The notes under the pieces are model-generated. The model had not been told where the DNA came from. It saw nothing but the letters and a program-made list of their open reading frames with translations, and made no database searches. The position numbers were made by a program, and so were the translations under genes. This document shows, one piece after another, positions 23,701 to 35,267 of a DNA stretch of 64,000 nucleotides. The first letter of the stretch is position 1; every line of letters begins with the position of its first letter. Source of the DNA: Diploscapter coronatus (Eukaryota > Nematoda > Chromadorea > Rhabditida > Rhabditidae); the NCBI GenBank assembly GCA_964036155.1, contig OZ038423.1, positions 63,751,249-63,815,248 of the forward strand, in the 5' to 3' direction.

Positions 23701-26700
23701 TTTCTTAATTTGAGTTCAATACTTTACTGGGAATATTTTATCACCAAAATCGAAATGATTTCTTCTGTTAAAAGAAAAGCTTAAAGTTTCACGTCTCACT
23801 ATGTCGAAGTTGGAAGCTAGTAAAATTTGGATTTCATTGTTTTAAAATTATCGTGAATTGAAGATGAATACTGTTTGGTGATTTATAGACCGTGCAAGCT
23901 CCTCCCAAACCGCCTCGTTGGAAGATCGTCGATGTTCGAAGTGAAGAAGATCTTGGCAAACCAGTCACTCATTCGACTCCAATCAGCACAATCGAAAAGA
24001 AAGCAAGAGAGTACAGAAACAGAAAGGTTATCGGAATATTGTTTCGGGAAGTAAACATGTTTGGCCTTTCAGACCTCGACTGAATTCATTGACAGCGAAC
24101 TGCAACGGATAATCGATACAGTGGACACTGCATTCGTCAATGAAGCCATAACGTAAGAACTTGAAATGTATGAAAAATTGCTATTATTTAACTTCTTTCA
24201 GAAACAGCCGCCGGACGAGCACCTCTCCAATTGTGGTTGTGGATCAGAATCCGAGTCGACGAAGTTCGGGAGCAAATGTGTTGGATGCAGCTGAGAAAGA
24301 GAGAGAAGAGAAGAAGCGAAAGAGCACCATCAACGACATCGATTGGGTGGCTGCTTTCGCTATGAAGGTGAGTACATTTATGCTTATACTTACCAGAGTG
24401 ATTTATGTTCTGATACATTGCACAAATAGATAGTTGAAATGAGAGTTCCGAATGTGAGAGGCCATTGATTTGCAGTGACTTTGGTCCGAATTTCATAGTG
24501 AAATTTAAAATGTCGCTATCATAATTTCCGATTCATGCATATTATTTTCATCGCCTGGGATTCAAATTTTGAAACTGACACACAATAGTTTCCCTTTCAT
24601 TTCGTTATGCGCAAACTTTTGATTTTTGATATACCCTTTTCAATGATATCCTGCGAATCTCAAATTGATCTCTCGATTTTCATTCTTTAGTCGCATTTTC
24701 TCTAATTGATTCACAATGCTATTCCTCGAATTTTCCTGAAACTGCTAATTAGTTCAGTTTCAGTTTTGTATCACGTTCTTTCCCTCATCCTCGTCTTGTG
24801 TCTTTACTTTTTCTCTGGTATTTTCTTCCCCCATCCTATTTTATGCGTTGCGCTATTTTTCGTCAGAGAAGGAAGAGGGTAATTAATGATACCATCTGAA
24901 GCGACAATTGTCAATCAATTAAGGAACGAAAGAACCCTTGTCAAAACCGTTCATCGTTCTTTCGTCTAATCAATCGATTTGCCTCGTTTCAGGAGCCTGC
25001 CACCCCGAAGTCGCCACGCACTTTGCAACTCTTCCAAACGCCAGTCTCGCTATCGGTTGTTGAAGAAAATAAGGACAGACAGTTTCTGGATTTAGAAGAA
25101 GATAATAACAGAGGAAAAATGAGAAGGTACATTTTCTAACGTAAATTAAGTTTCGAGATTATAGTGCAAGATTAGAACAACGATTTTTGGAGCTTATTAT
25201 TCGTTAAATAATAGCTTTGAAAAGTTAAACTGAGCTTAAGAATAATGCAATGAGAGTTGAAAAATCTAAAGATAAATATGAAATGCGGCTATAGTTATTG
25301 TTACTATTTGTTACTAAAGTGAAGTGAAACTTTGATGAAAAATCCTCCAAAAGCAAACTGATTGATGATTACTTATAAGTTAATGTAATCAATCACGCTT
25401 TATATTTCAGGCTCTCAGCTCCAGAAACTTTGAAGAACAAACTGCCTCCATCGAAGATCGATCTGAGTGAAGTAATAACTAACTGATTATGAAATAGTTG
25501 CGCAAATGATTCTTGTTAATTTCAGGTGTTCGCCTGTACAAAAGGACAGAAGACAGATGAAAAGAAATGCGGTTGCAATGCATGCAGACTGACGAGGATG
25601 TCTGATAGGGACATGATGAGAATTGCTGAGGAAAGGAGGAGAATGCATGAGGAGAGCAAGGCTGCTAAACAAATTGTAAGTAAAAAAGCATTAAAATTAT
25701 TATTTGAGACGGTAGCACTTTTTCTTTGCTAATTTTAACTATGGATAGAAGAAATTATGATTCCGAGTTATAAGATCTTGATCGAATTTTATCCATGATC
25801 ACAACTAAATTATGGGAGAATAGAGGCTAGTAATTTTGAGTGAGATGATAACTTCAACAAAAGTCCTATTTGAAGACCTTTTATTTCAGCAATCCCACAC
25901 TCTGCCTCGTCGTCAACAAAAGAGATTCTCGACCGAGATATCCCTGGACGAAATCTTCGCTACCGCTCCATCCAAACCAACAGTAGCCACTCCAGCCAGA
26001 CAAGAGCCAGAGCAATCAGCTATCGTCGATTCTTCTGACTATTTCACTGATCTGATCACTGCTCCATCAACATCATCCAATCGACTCGATGTGCACATTC
26101 CCACTCGCAACGATGACTTCTCTAATCGTGTAGAGAACATCCAAGCGACTGCAGGACGCGATCAAACACCCGAGAAAATCGATCCGAAAGAGGTTAGTTA
26201 TCGAAATTCGAAGATTTGAAAGCATGAGCATATGAGCATGATAAATGGAAAGCAAATTTCCCTATTTCAATCCTATTAATTCAAAAATGATTGGAGGTGA
26301 CTATATTTGATGAACATCATTTGGAATGTTTGACATGAATAAATTTCCAATCAATTTTTGCATAGCGACAATAATCAATTTTATAGCAAGATATCTTTCC
26401 CACATGATTTTCCCGGGTGTTATCGATAACGCTTCTATTCAACCCAATGATATTTCCGATTTAGTTATCCTATCCAATGGTTTCCTCTGCACAAACTGGG
26501 AATGAGAATGAATCGAATCACATGTCTTCCACTATCAATCACAACCATAATCAGCAGTATCAACAGGGACAAGATCAAAGCGATCACAATCTTCTAGACT
26601 TGGTATTTGTTGGATTGCCTGAGCCGAAGAGAGTCGAACGACCACATGCATCATCGAATGAAGGATATCGAAAGGACTGGAATCAAACGGAGCAAAGTTG

Positions 26701-29700
26701 GATTGAAAACGTCGTTAACTCAGCAATTCTCTCTGCAACAATATCGAAATCCAGTGATGACATTCTGAAGGATGAGTCGGGCAAGCAAACAGAAACAGAA
26801 CCATTCATCGAAATGAGGCAGAAGAAGCCAGACAATGGCAGAAGAACAACACAATCGACATACACCTTGACGAGTGTGAAAGACAGAGTTGCCGAATACG
26901 AAAGAAGGGAATCTGAAGCTGATAAGAATAAGAGCATGAATGATTTGGACTGGATAAAGAACATGATGGACACTCCAAAGAAGCTGCAGACTGAATCTGA
27001 GGACAGTGGAATTCACAGAGCCTCATTGTTCCATATCGTAGACTCGAATGAGCACGTCGATCAGAAGCCGAATGAAGACGAGAAATTTGGAGACAGTGGA
27101 ATATACCAGTCTTCTCTCGTGCACATCGAAGGATCAAACGAAAGCATCGAGTCTAAAGAAGAGAACATCCTAAATAAGGCATCCTTCTCTCACACCAACG
27201 ACTCAAGCACCAACCGTAATCAGAAGGAGAGCAATTCAGAAAGCAGCCATTTGAAAGATTGGATCGAGAGCCTCGTCATCGAGCAGGTTACTGTGGCCAC
27301 CGCAACTGTATCCAGACAGCTTCCAACGACAGATCCGATCTCGCCAACAACAATCAAAGAATCGTTGGGATCGGATGAAAAAGAATCTACAAATCAGCCA
27401 AGAAGGGCATCGTATCTCTATGCTGAAGAGCCTGAAATGAAGGAAGACGGGAGTAGCACGACAACAAATGAATGGGTCACGGAGATGCTCACGAAGGAGA
27501 ACGCTAATACATCCACAGAAACTGAGGGAGGACAAAGAGATTCACCTGATTCTGTAAAAGAAGAAGACTACATCATCGAGTCAGAAGAATACAAACTGCC
27601 TGTAGCCAGCAGTGGTCAGAATGAGGAAGATGTCACAAACAATCCAGAACAGTGGATAGAAGCGATGAAGCTCGGACCTGGGGATGACGTGCAGATGAAG
27701 AGGAAGAGCAGCCAAAGACATTTCTCGAATGAAGACGATGATGACGAGCCTCGATACTATGAATTCCTCAACGACTCAATCGCACTCAGAAAGAAACACA
27801 GCTTGAATTTGGATGAAGAGGAAACGAGAAAGATCAGTTTAAAGTACTTGAAGAACACTCATACAAATCTTCATGAAAATTCCCGTTTCTTGGCTGAATT
27901 ACCCAAGTCGCAAAGTCAGAAGGAACTGAAATTCTCCGAACAACTGAATGAAGCTGAAGAAAGGATCAATCAGAATGATGAAGATCGGGTGCAAGTCGAT
28001 CTAATGGAACTGGTCTTCACAACATCAAGAACCGAGGATGAATACAAGTCAACGGAAACTCCATTTTCATTCGAGTTCACTTCAACAACTTCCACCACAA
28101 CTTATAATCCATTGACACAATACCTGTCTTCCGACACTCAAAATGACTCGAATGACGAGGTGCATGATTTTCAGTTATCATAGCATGAAGCAACTTATTT
28201 GGATTTGTGAAGAAAGACGATATTGAAAATCTTATTGAACTATCCAATCATCTACAGAAAATATCGTCTCCCTTTACATACAGTGGCAAGCAAAAGTATC
28301 CAGTACTGATAAAAATTGACGTATCTGGCCGTATTGCCCATGATGATCAGATCAAGCAGAATTTTGTAAATGTGGTGATCTTAAATCAATAGTTGCTAGA
28401 TTTCAAACAAATTGAATAATAATAGTTGATCAGGTCATCTAGTTAATTTCTTGGATTTCAGGGTACTTTTGTCTGTTACTGTACATGATCAAAATATGAA
28501 TTACTTCTACAGCTGTTTTATTCAGATCGAGTCGCAACCACAAAAATCACCCACATCGCCGAATGGTGGATCGAAGACAGAAAGGCTGATCGAGCAGGAG
28601 ATCACTTATATGTTACCTTATTCGTACCATGATGGAAGCCTACATTCAAGGAGCACCTCTGATGGTAGAACTATTTTTTGTTTTCAGATCGCAAGTGTTT
28701 CAAATATAATTTCAGGCGATCATAACCTGCCATACAGTGATATATCACTCGATGACGTGTTCGCTTTCCAATCTCGTAAACCAGAACAGAAGACTTCCGA
28801 GCATAGAAAGCAGGACTCAAAGGGTGAAGCAAGTTATCACGAAGCTGCAGAACGAATTATCGATGAGGTAAACGGAAGGGGTTTACTGAACGAAACTTCA
28901 TTTCCTATTTCAGGCATTTGAAGACGTGTTTCCAGCAACGAGCAGCTTGCCGAAATCTAGTCACAAAGTAACTCCTGAATTGAACTATTCTGCTGCGGAG
29001 ACACGATCAGTGTAAGATCTATCATTGTTGTAAAAACGACTTTTATTGGTCATCAAACGAATTTTATGTTGATAAACGAGTGCATCGAATGATAAGATAT
29101 AAATAGGGTCATAGAATGATCTCCTGCAATTAGACATTCATATTCTGCATTCATTCAGTCAATAGTACATCCTAGTCTCATGTTTAACCATCAGTTGAAC
29201 TATTGCTGAATGTTTATATTCAGATTGGCTGCAGAGGACAAGGTGAGAGAAAACAACAAATCAATTGCAAGCAGACCGAGCAGCAGAGAGCAGAACAGCT
29301 ACGAATATTACGAGTCTACTTCTGTCGAACCGTACAGAGCCTCTTCAAGTGCCAGGTAATTTTAATGAAAAACAAACTTAGTCTAGATCAAATTTGCACT
29401 GAACAAATTAAATCACGATTAGAGATGACAAAACTTTTCTTTAATTTTGTTAGTGTTTCGATCTCTGTGTATTCTTGTCTTCAGAGAAACAACGTATTTT
29501 CCCTTGATATTTTCATAATTCAGTTTTTTTTCTATGGAAATGTTTACCTCTTTAATTGTTTTCAATATTTTTATTTGATAGCTTTCTAACTTTATCTTGA
29601 ATATTATTTTAAAAAAACGAATGTTTATCTCTGGTTTATCAGTGAAATTTTCAAAATTGATTCTTTGACACTCTAGAGATCTCGTTCAAGACCTATCTTT

Positions 29701-32195
29701 GTATGTTTAAAAAATCATTGATCTCATTATTTTTGATAAAACCAAATCTTCAACTGATAAATTTCATTTGTCCAAAGTACCTTTTTAATTTTAGAGATAC
29801 AACCAATCAAACGGACGTAAAGTACTTGAGCAGTGCTCGAATCCATCTGAACGACACTCAAACTTCATCTGAGCCTGACGAGGAATACTTTGCCAGACTG
29901 ATACAGGAAAACGGAGAGAGGACTGTGGACACATACAAAATGGAGAGAAAGATGGTTGTTGAAAGGGAAGATGAGGAAGAACAGACGATGAGCAGATACG
30001 AAGCACATCGCCATTTCCAGACATTGACCAGAGATTTTTCGGAAAATGGAGAAGAAAAAGAGGTTAGATTTTTTTCGAAAAAAAAAAGAATAAAACGAAT
30101 TTAGGCCCTTGAAATCATAGACAAACCTAGTCATTATTTGATCAAAGGAATTTATTCCCTAGTTGTTTCGAAAGCTGATGACCTTGGTAAATTACTGGAG
30201 CAACATAAGCAGGAGCACGGTGATTCTGTCGCATCTCTTGATTTCTCCGTCTCGAATCGACTTCGAAATCTGCTTCGGCAATGTCTCAAAGAAAAAGCCA
30301 TTCGATCTTCCGGCAGACATGGGACTCTCGACCTATCTCCTAGGGCACTCAGACTCGTCAGCACCGAAGACCCTGCAGATGATGTCTACACGCGAATGCT
30401 CGCTTCTCCGTACCATCCAATCGACAATCCAACCGGCAACATCAACTTCTGCACTGCCTGCAACGATCTCTGCACTGAACTGGTCCGGCCGAAACTTGAA
30501 GAGGAGCATGGAAGAATCTATCACGCTGCCGCGGAAAGAATGACGAGGTACCCAACTCTAGGAGGATATTCCAGAACGAAAGAAGCTGTGGCTGCTTATC
30601 TCTCTAAGTGGAACAACGCTTCTGTTTCACCTTCCAATATCGTCCTGGTTCCATCCGGCAATGCCGCTTATGATCTGATCTGTCATTGTGTGTTCGAAGA
30701 CAACGACGTTCTGCTTGCCCCTGCACCGACATACTCAAAGACCGTCAACAACTGTGCCGATCGAGCTGAAGTACACGTCGAAACTGTCGAGTTGGATTTG
30801 ATCAGTCCTTCATTGGAGATTCGCGTCTATCAGAAGAAACTGGAAGAGTTCCGACTTCGGGTGAGTAATAAAACACCATCAATAAAGGGATTAAATTTGG
30901 CATAGGATGCATTGAGATTGATTTTGTAACGAAGTTGCACTATACCAAATAATGGTATTGGGAATTCAAAGCTAGAAAATTGCATAATTGAAACTCTGAA
31001 CCGAACATTCCCGGTGCCAAATCATACCTGCCGAGTAGCTCATACGAAATTGACGATTATAGGGTCGAAATGTGCGTGGCCTGAATTTAATAAATCCTCA
31101 CAATCCGACTGGGTGGATTTTCCCGAAAGAACAGATCATTCGGCTCTGTGACTGGGCAGCAAGGTTGATCAGAAAATTATTATCAACAAATCCTACTCAT
31201 TTCAGGAGCGGTTTATTCGTGATCATCGACGAAATCTTCAGTTCTTGCATTCACGATCCAGATGCTCAATTCGACTCTTTCCTTTCGTACAGAAACAAAC
31301 TCACTAACCCTGAGAAAGTCATCTACGTTTGGAGTCCTTCAAAAGTAGGACTTTTCGACATTTTCTACCGATAAGAGGTACAAATTCTCCAGGATTTTGG
31401 TCTTCCTGGAACAAAACTTGCTACTATCCATACCGAAATGCCAGCTCTGTTGAAGTCTCTGAACAGACTGTCGAGCATCAGCCCCGTCTCAACCATGGCA
31501 GAAGATTTCATCGTCAAACTTTTGTCAGATGGTGGTATGCACACTTTTTACCAATTTGAAAAGATTCACCTTCTTCTAGAATTCCTGACATCATTCAAAC
31601 GACAAATGGTCTCTCGTCTTCGTGCGCATTTCAGCTTCATTGCCGAACATCTCAAGCGACTCAAAATTGCATTTGTGCCTGCCAGCGCAGCTATCTTCGT
31701 TCTGATCGACCTTAGAAAGGTTAAATATCCAATATCTCAAACAAGATAGCTGATCTTTGTAACGCAGAGTATAACAATCACGATACCGAAACCGAAACGA
31801 AATAATACAATTTCTCCAAATTTCTCAAGCCGAAACTGAAGTCGGGATTTCGTCTCGCTCCGATTCTTATTATCCAAAACTTGATACGAATTTTTAGACG
31901 TTATCGTATGAGGCAATTATTTTAGCACTTGTCTCGTTCATCGTTTGAAGCCGAGGATGAACTGATGCATAAATTGGAAGGAGTCGGGCTGTATCTGACT
32001 CCAGGCAGCCACATGGAAGCTTTGCAGCCGGGATATTTCAGACTTGTATTTGCTTGTTCTAAAGAAGAGCTCAAAGAAGGTTAAGAGTTATTTTCAATAT
32101 ATTTTCTATGAACAATATTTATAGGAATCTGTCGTCTCTACAAATTCCTGGGACGTGATTCTTCTGGCGTTCAAGACATTGAATACGAGCAATAA
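20741..32195 (+). CDS. Giant fusion: disordered repeat-bearing N-region plus ACC-synthase-like PLP aminotransferase
   Basis: 26 exons sum exactly to 2,083 codons. Key ones are 20741-20932 (first), 25526-25675 (CTKGQKTDEKKCGCNAC, a possible metal knuckle), 26465-28159 (1.7 kb), 30105-30860, 31063-31163, 31206-31344, 31393-31534, 31580-31719, 31926-32079 and 32125-32195. Residues 1 to ~1580 are acidic, Ser-rich and largely disordered, with recurring motifs. From 30105 on, the frame runs into a fold-type-I aminotransferase of the ACC-synthase-like family: NPTGNINFCTACNDLC, YSRTKEAVAAYL, NPHNPTG, DEIF, PLP-lysine motif SPSKDFGLPG and FRLVFA. The Glu of the usual (A/S)EN motif is Cys, and the Arg after the PLP lysine is Lys. 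ACC synthase activity is therefore doubtful; another aminotransferase or lyase reaction is more likely. An acceptor continues the frame between the two parts, and no ATG lies between 30105 and the domain core. Two genes read as one is the main alternative. Confidence 0.78.
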
Positions 32196-32514
32196 AAGTA
32201 TGTAACATTTCAACCCAAATGACACTTAGAATTACGGTAGCCTCGAGCATTTCTAGTCGTTCCTGTATTTACAGTTAGCATTTTTGTAATGCATTTCGTT
32301 CCTAATAAATTTATTCGATGTGATATCGGAATTTATGACACCGGGAGATTGAATTAATCAAGGCAACGAAATGAAAATCACGCAGTCGACAGAGAAAGCT
32401 TTTGTACAGGAATTTAGACATGTTTCCGATAAATGAGAGGACAGCTATAAAGGAGAGACCTTGTCGAGTGTCCATGATACTGATCGAGAAAGTCTGTCTA
32501 ACCGATGAGGAAGC
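32196..32514. other. Convergent 3' spacer
   Basis: About 320 bp between the stop of the fusion gene and the stop of the minus-strand Tyr-rich gene. CTAATAAATT near 32302 is a plausible polyadenylation signal for the plus-strand gene. Nothing else is seen. Confidence 0.5.
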
Positions 32515-33471
32515 TCAAGACGTTACCGACGAGTCCACCGCATGAAATTGGAAAATTTTCAACCTTTCGATATCGTTTAATTCTGTACCTGCCGACCACA
32601 TCGATCCAGAACCGAGGGGGAACGGGTTCATATAGGCCACGCTTGTCCATGATGGCTGTAGATATCCTGCACCAGAATAATAGCCTGGGTATGCTCCGCC
32701 GTAAGAATAGCTGAAAGATAAGCGCTAGTTTATTCTTATTTGAGAAAAATTAACCTTCCATAGCTGGATGATGGGTAATATGAATAGGTCGAATATGACG
32801 AGGGATAGTAATAATTATTTCCGTAGCCATACTGCAATTAATTATCTAGGAACATATTTTTAGGGTTTTAATATTAGTTAGCTTAGTTTCTTCATTTCGA
32901 CTAAATTAATTGTAGTAGAATAAGTGATAGTCACAACTGTTTATGGTTAATTTAAAATTATTTTATGAAGCTCATGGTCTCCACAAAACTGACGAGTAAG
33001 ATATTAAAAGGGGTAATATTGAATAGATGAGTAGCATCACACTGCTTTAACCTACTCGGTGTAAACCTTTCTGGATAAATGAATAAACTTGCATCCTTCC
33101 AGCACTTTTCAAATATTTTTTCACTGAAAAATTATAACAGAATATTTTCTACAATTCCACCAAAGAACATTTTTGAAAAATCTATCATGAATTGAGGAAA
33201 CATCGTCTTTTAGGCTTTTATGGCTTTTCGCCGGGCAGAGCGAAGAGCAAAGCATTGCGAACATAAATCGATGAAGATCAGCTTTCTCAGGTCGAGTTTT
33301 CAATAAAAACTAGTTGAACAATGTTTATGAAAATATTCTCACCCCGTAATCATAATAATATCGCTTGGAGCGATTGTTTGGAGCGGTTGCATTGGACTTG
33401 ATTGCAGAATATGCGACGGAAATCGCCGTCAAGAAGATGAGCGTTGAATACCAAATCGAAGCCGCTTTCAT
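32515..33471 (-). CDS. Secreted Tyr/Gly-rich peptide precursor
   Basis: Three minus-strand exons (33343-33471, 32755-32831, 32515-32710) give 133 residues and sum to whole codons. A signal peptide (MKAASIWYSTLIFLTAISVA) is followed by a short pro-segment ending in NNRSKR, a furin-type cleavage site. Next is a Tyr-dominated region (YYYDYGYGYGNNYYYP, YSTYSYYPSSSYGSYSYGG). The tail is non-repetitive (MNPFPLGSGSMWSAG, FQFHAVDSSVTS). This resembles nematode neuropeptide-like or antimicrobial YGG-type precursors and also structural Tyr-rich matrix proteins; I cannot choose between them. Repeated units are not separated by dibasic sites, so multiple small peptides are unlikely. It is convergent with the fusion gene. 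Confidence 0.7.
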
Positions 33472-35267
33472 TTCTACACAACTTCTAAAAGAAGAACAAT
33501 ATTTTCGGCAGATCGGTTTACCAGTCAAATGGTCGAATTCACGAATACAACTAAAACAGAACCAGAAAAAGTAGAATTAGAGGTCATTTGCGCAATCAAA
33601 ATTTAATTTCACATTGTCTCCCGCAAATCTTTCGAAATTCGAAAGATGATGATAAGAATCGACCATAAAATGAGAATTAGAAGAGGGAAATTTGGAGGCA
33701 ATTCGAGAATTTTTGAATTTGAATGGAGGAGTAACTGAATAACAAGATTCCAATAAAGAGTCACCGAAAATATGAAATTGTCAAGTGGCTGGGCGATATT
33801 TCATATTGGAGTAGCTCGATTTCCGCCATTTTGCATAGGGATGCATGCATTATGTTTTACTATCTGCCCCCTGCAATTTCATTCTGCCTCCCCTCTGTCT
33901 TTTCCCCTTTCCCTCCACAACCCAACTCGTTTCCCGAGTCTTCAACTTTCCGATTTTTGCGAGTAAGGTCGTCCCTCTCTAATCGCCATAAGCAGCCAAA
34001 ATAGTCGAGTCATTAAAATCAGGGCGATGCAAAAGTGCTACAAGGAAATAAGAAAACACCTACAATCACGCTGCTTTCTTTTTAATTAATTGCAGGTTAT
34101 CAACAACTCACAAATCATCGGAGGGAACGCAGAAAGAATTCGCCAAATGCGCTCGGTAATTTTAGAAATCTAATCTCATGGCGTGAACGATGTAAATAAC
34201 ACGAACTATAACAAATACAATATGCACCATAATAAAAAATCGAATCGCGAAATTTGAACTTCAAACAAGAGGAAAAAAACTATTTCATATGCATAGTAAA
34301 ATTATGCAAGACGAGAGAAGAAATTATTAAATTTTAGGAGAAAGTAAAAAATACTTGCAAGTATTCAATAGAACAGAACTAATGCGAGTCTAAAGTGCTC
34401 GTTTTGTCTTGTAATTCGTGTATAAAACAGTGGTTGTAAAAGTAAACTAGCTAAATGAGAGTTAAATAAGAAAAAACGCTGATCTTGTCTGCAAAACAGT
34501 CAAACTCGCACGCGCATCCCCTCGATCAGTTTGTATCCGCCTTCCTCTTTTACCTTTCTTACCTTTTACCTATCCCTTCCTCCTTCTCTGCCTTTGCATG
34601 CCCTAATTCTTCATCCTCACATTTCCTTCCTATTTTTTCCTCTAAAGGCCCTTTCAAACTCGTGCATTTTTCTGTTAGTCGAACTGCCTTGAAAATGATA
34701 AAACCACTGCAAAATTAATCTCATCTCGCTCAAAAATCTGTTAATTTGTCCTTGAAGGCGAAATGGGTGAAATCATCTCATTTCATTTCATCGTTCATAA
34801 AAGGGTTCATTTCTTTGAAGTACTTATCACAAATAAGTAACATTGCAGTATGAAACCAGAAGAAAAATGGAAAGATTCCATCCAATTTTAGGGTTTTCTC
34901 GAATCTTTTCATTTTTCGAATCATGATCTACAAATTGCGACTATTCGATGTGTATGCACAAATTATATACACTTTGTCGTGAATAAATAGACATTTTGAC
35001 AACACATATTTTCTATGCAAAGATTGAATTGTTGTGTTGTTGAAATATTATCTGCTGCAATAAGCTTAGATACTAGCGTATTCTATTAACATGATCATTT
35101 CAAAAATTATTCGAATAGGAATAGCGTTTCTCGAATTGAAATTGAAACTTCGAATCCAATTGCGAGCAATTCTGGTCAACAGTTATAAATAGTCGTTTGA
35201 AAGAAATATTCATTTGAGAAGATTGTTTGTAGTGACCTCAACCCTTATATACAAGGTGCCTGATGGC
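33472..35267. other. 1.8-kb non-coding region
   Basis: Lies upstream of the Tyr-rich gene and downstream of cereblon, both on the minus strand. No exon is supported. Pyrimidine-rich runs occur on the plus strand at 33880-33965 and 34510-34680. Confidence 0.45.

Noticed and set aside
26683..27535. Minus-strand open frames of 96-110 codons
   Set aside because: They are antisense shadows of the 1.7-kb exon 26465-28159, whose A/G-rich codons leave the complement open.
29203..29589. 128-codon open frame in the fusion gene
   Set aside because: It reads exon 29224-29355 in the wrong frame and then runs into an AT-rich intron.
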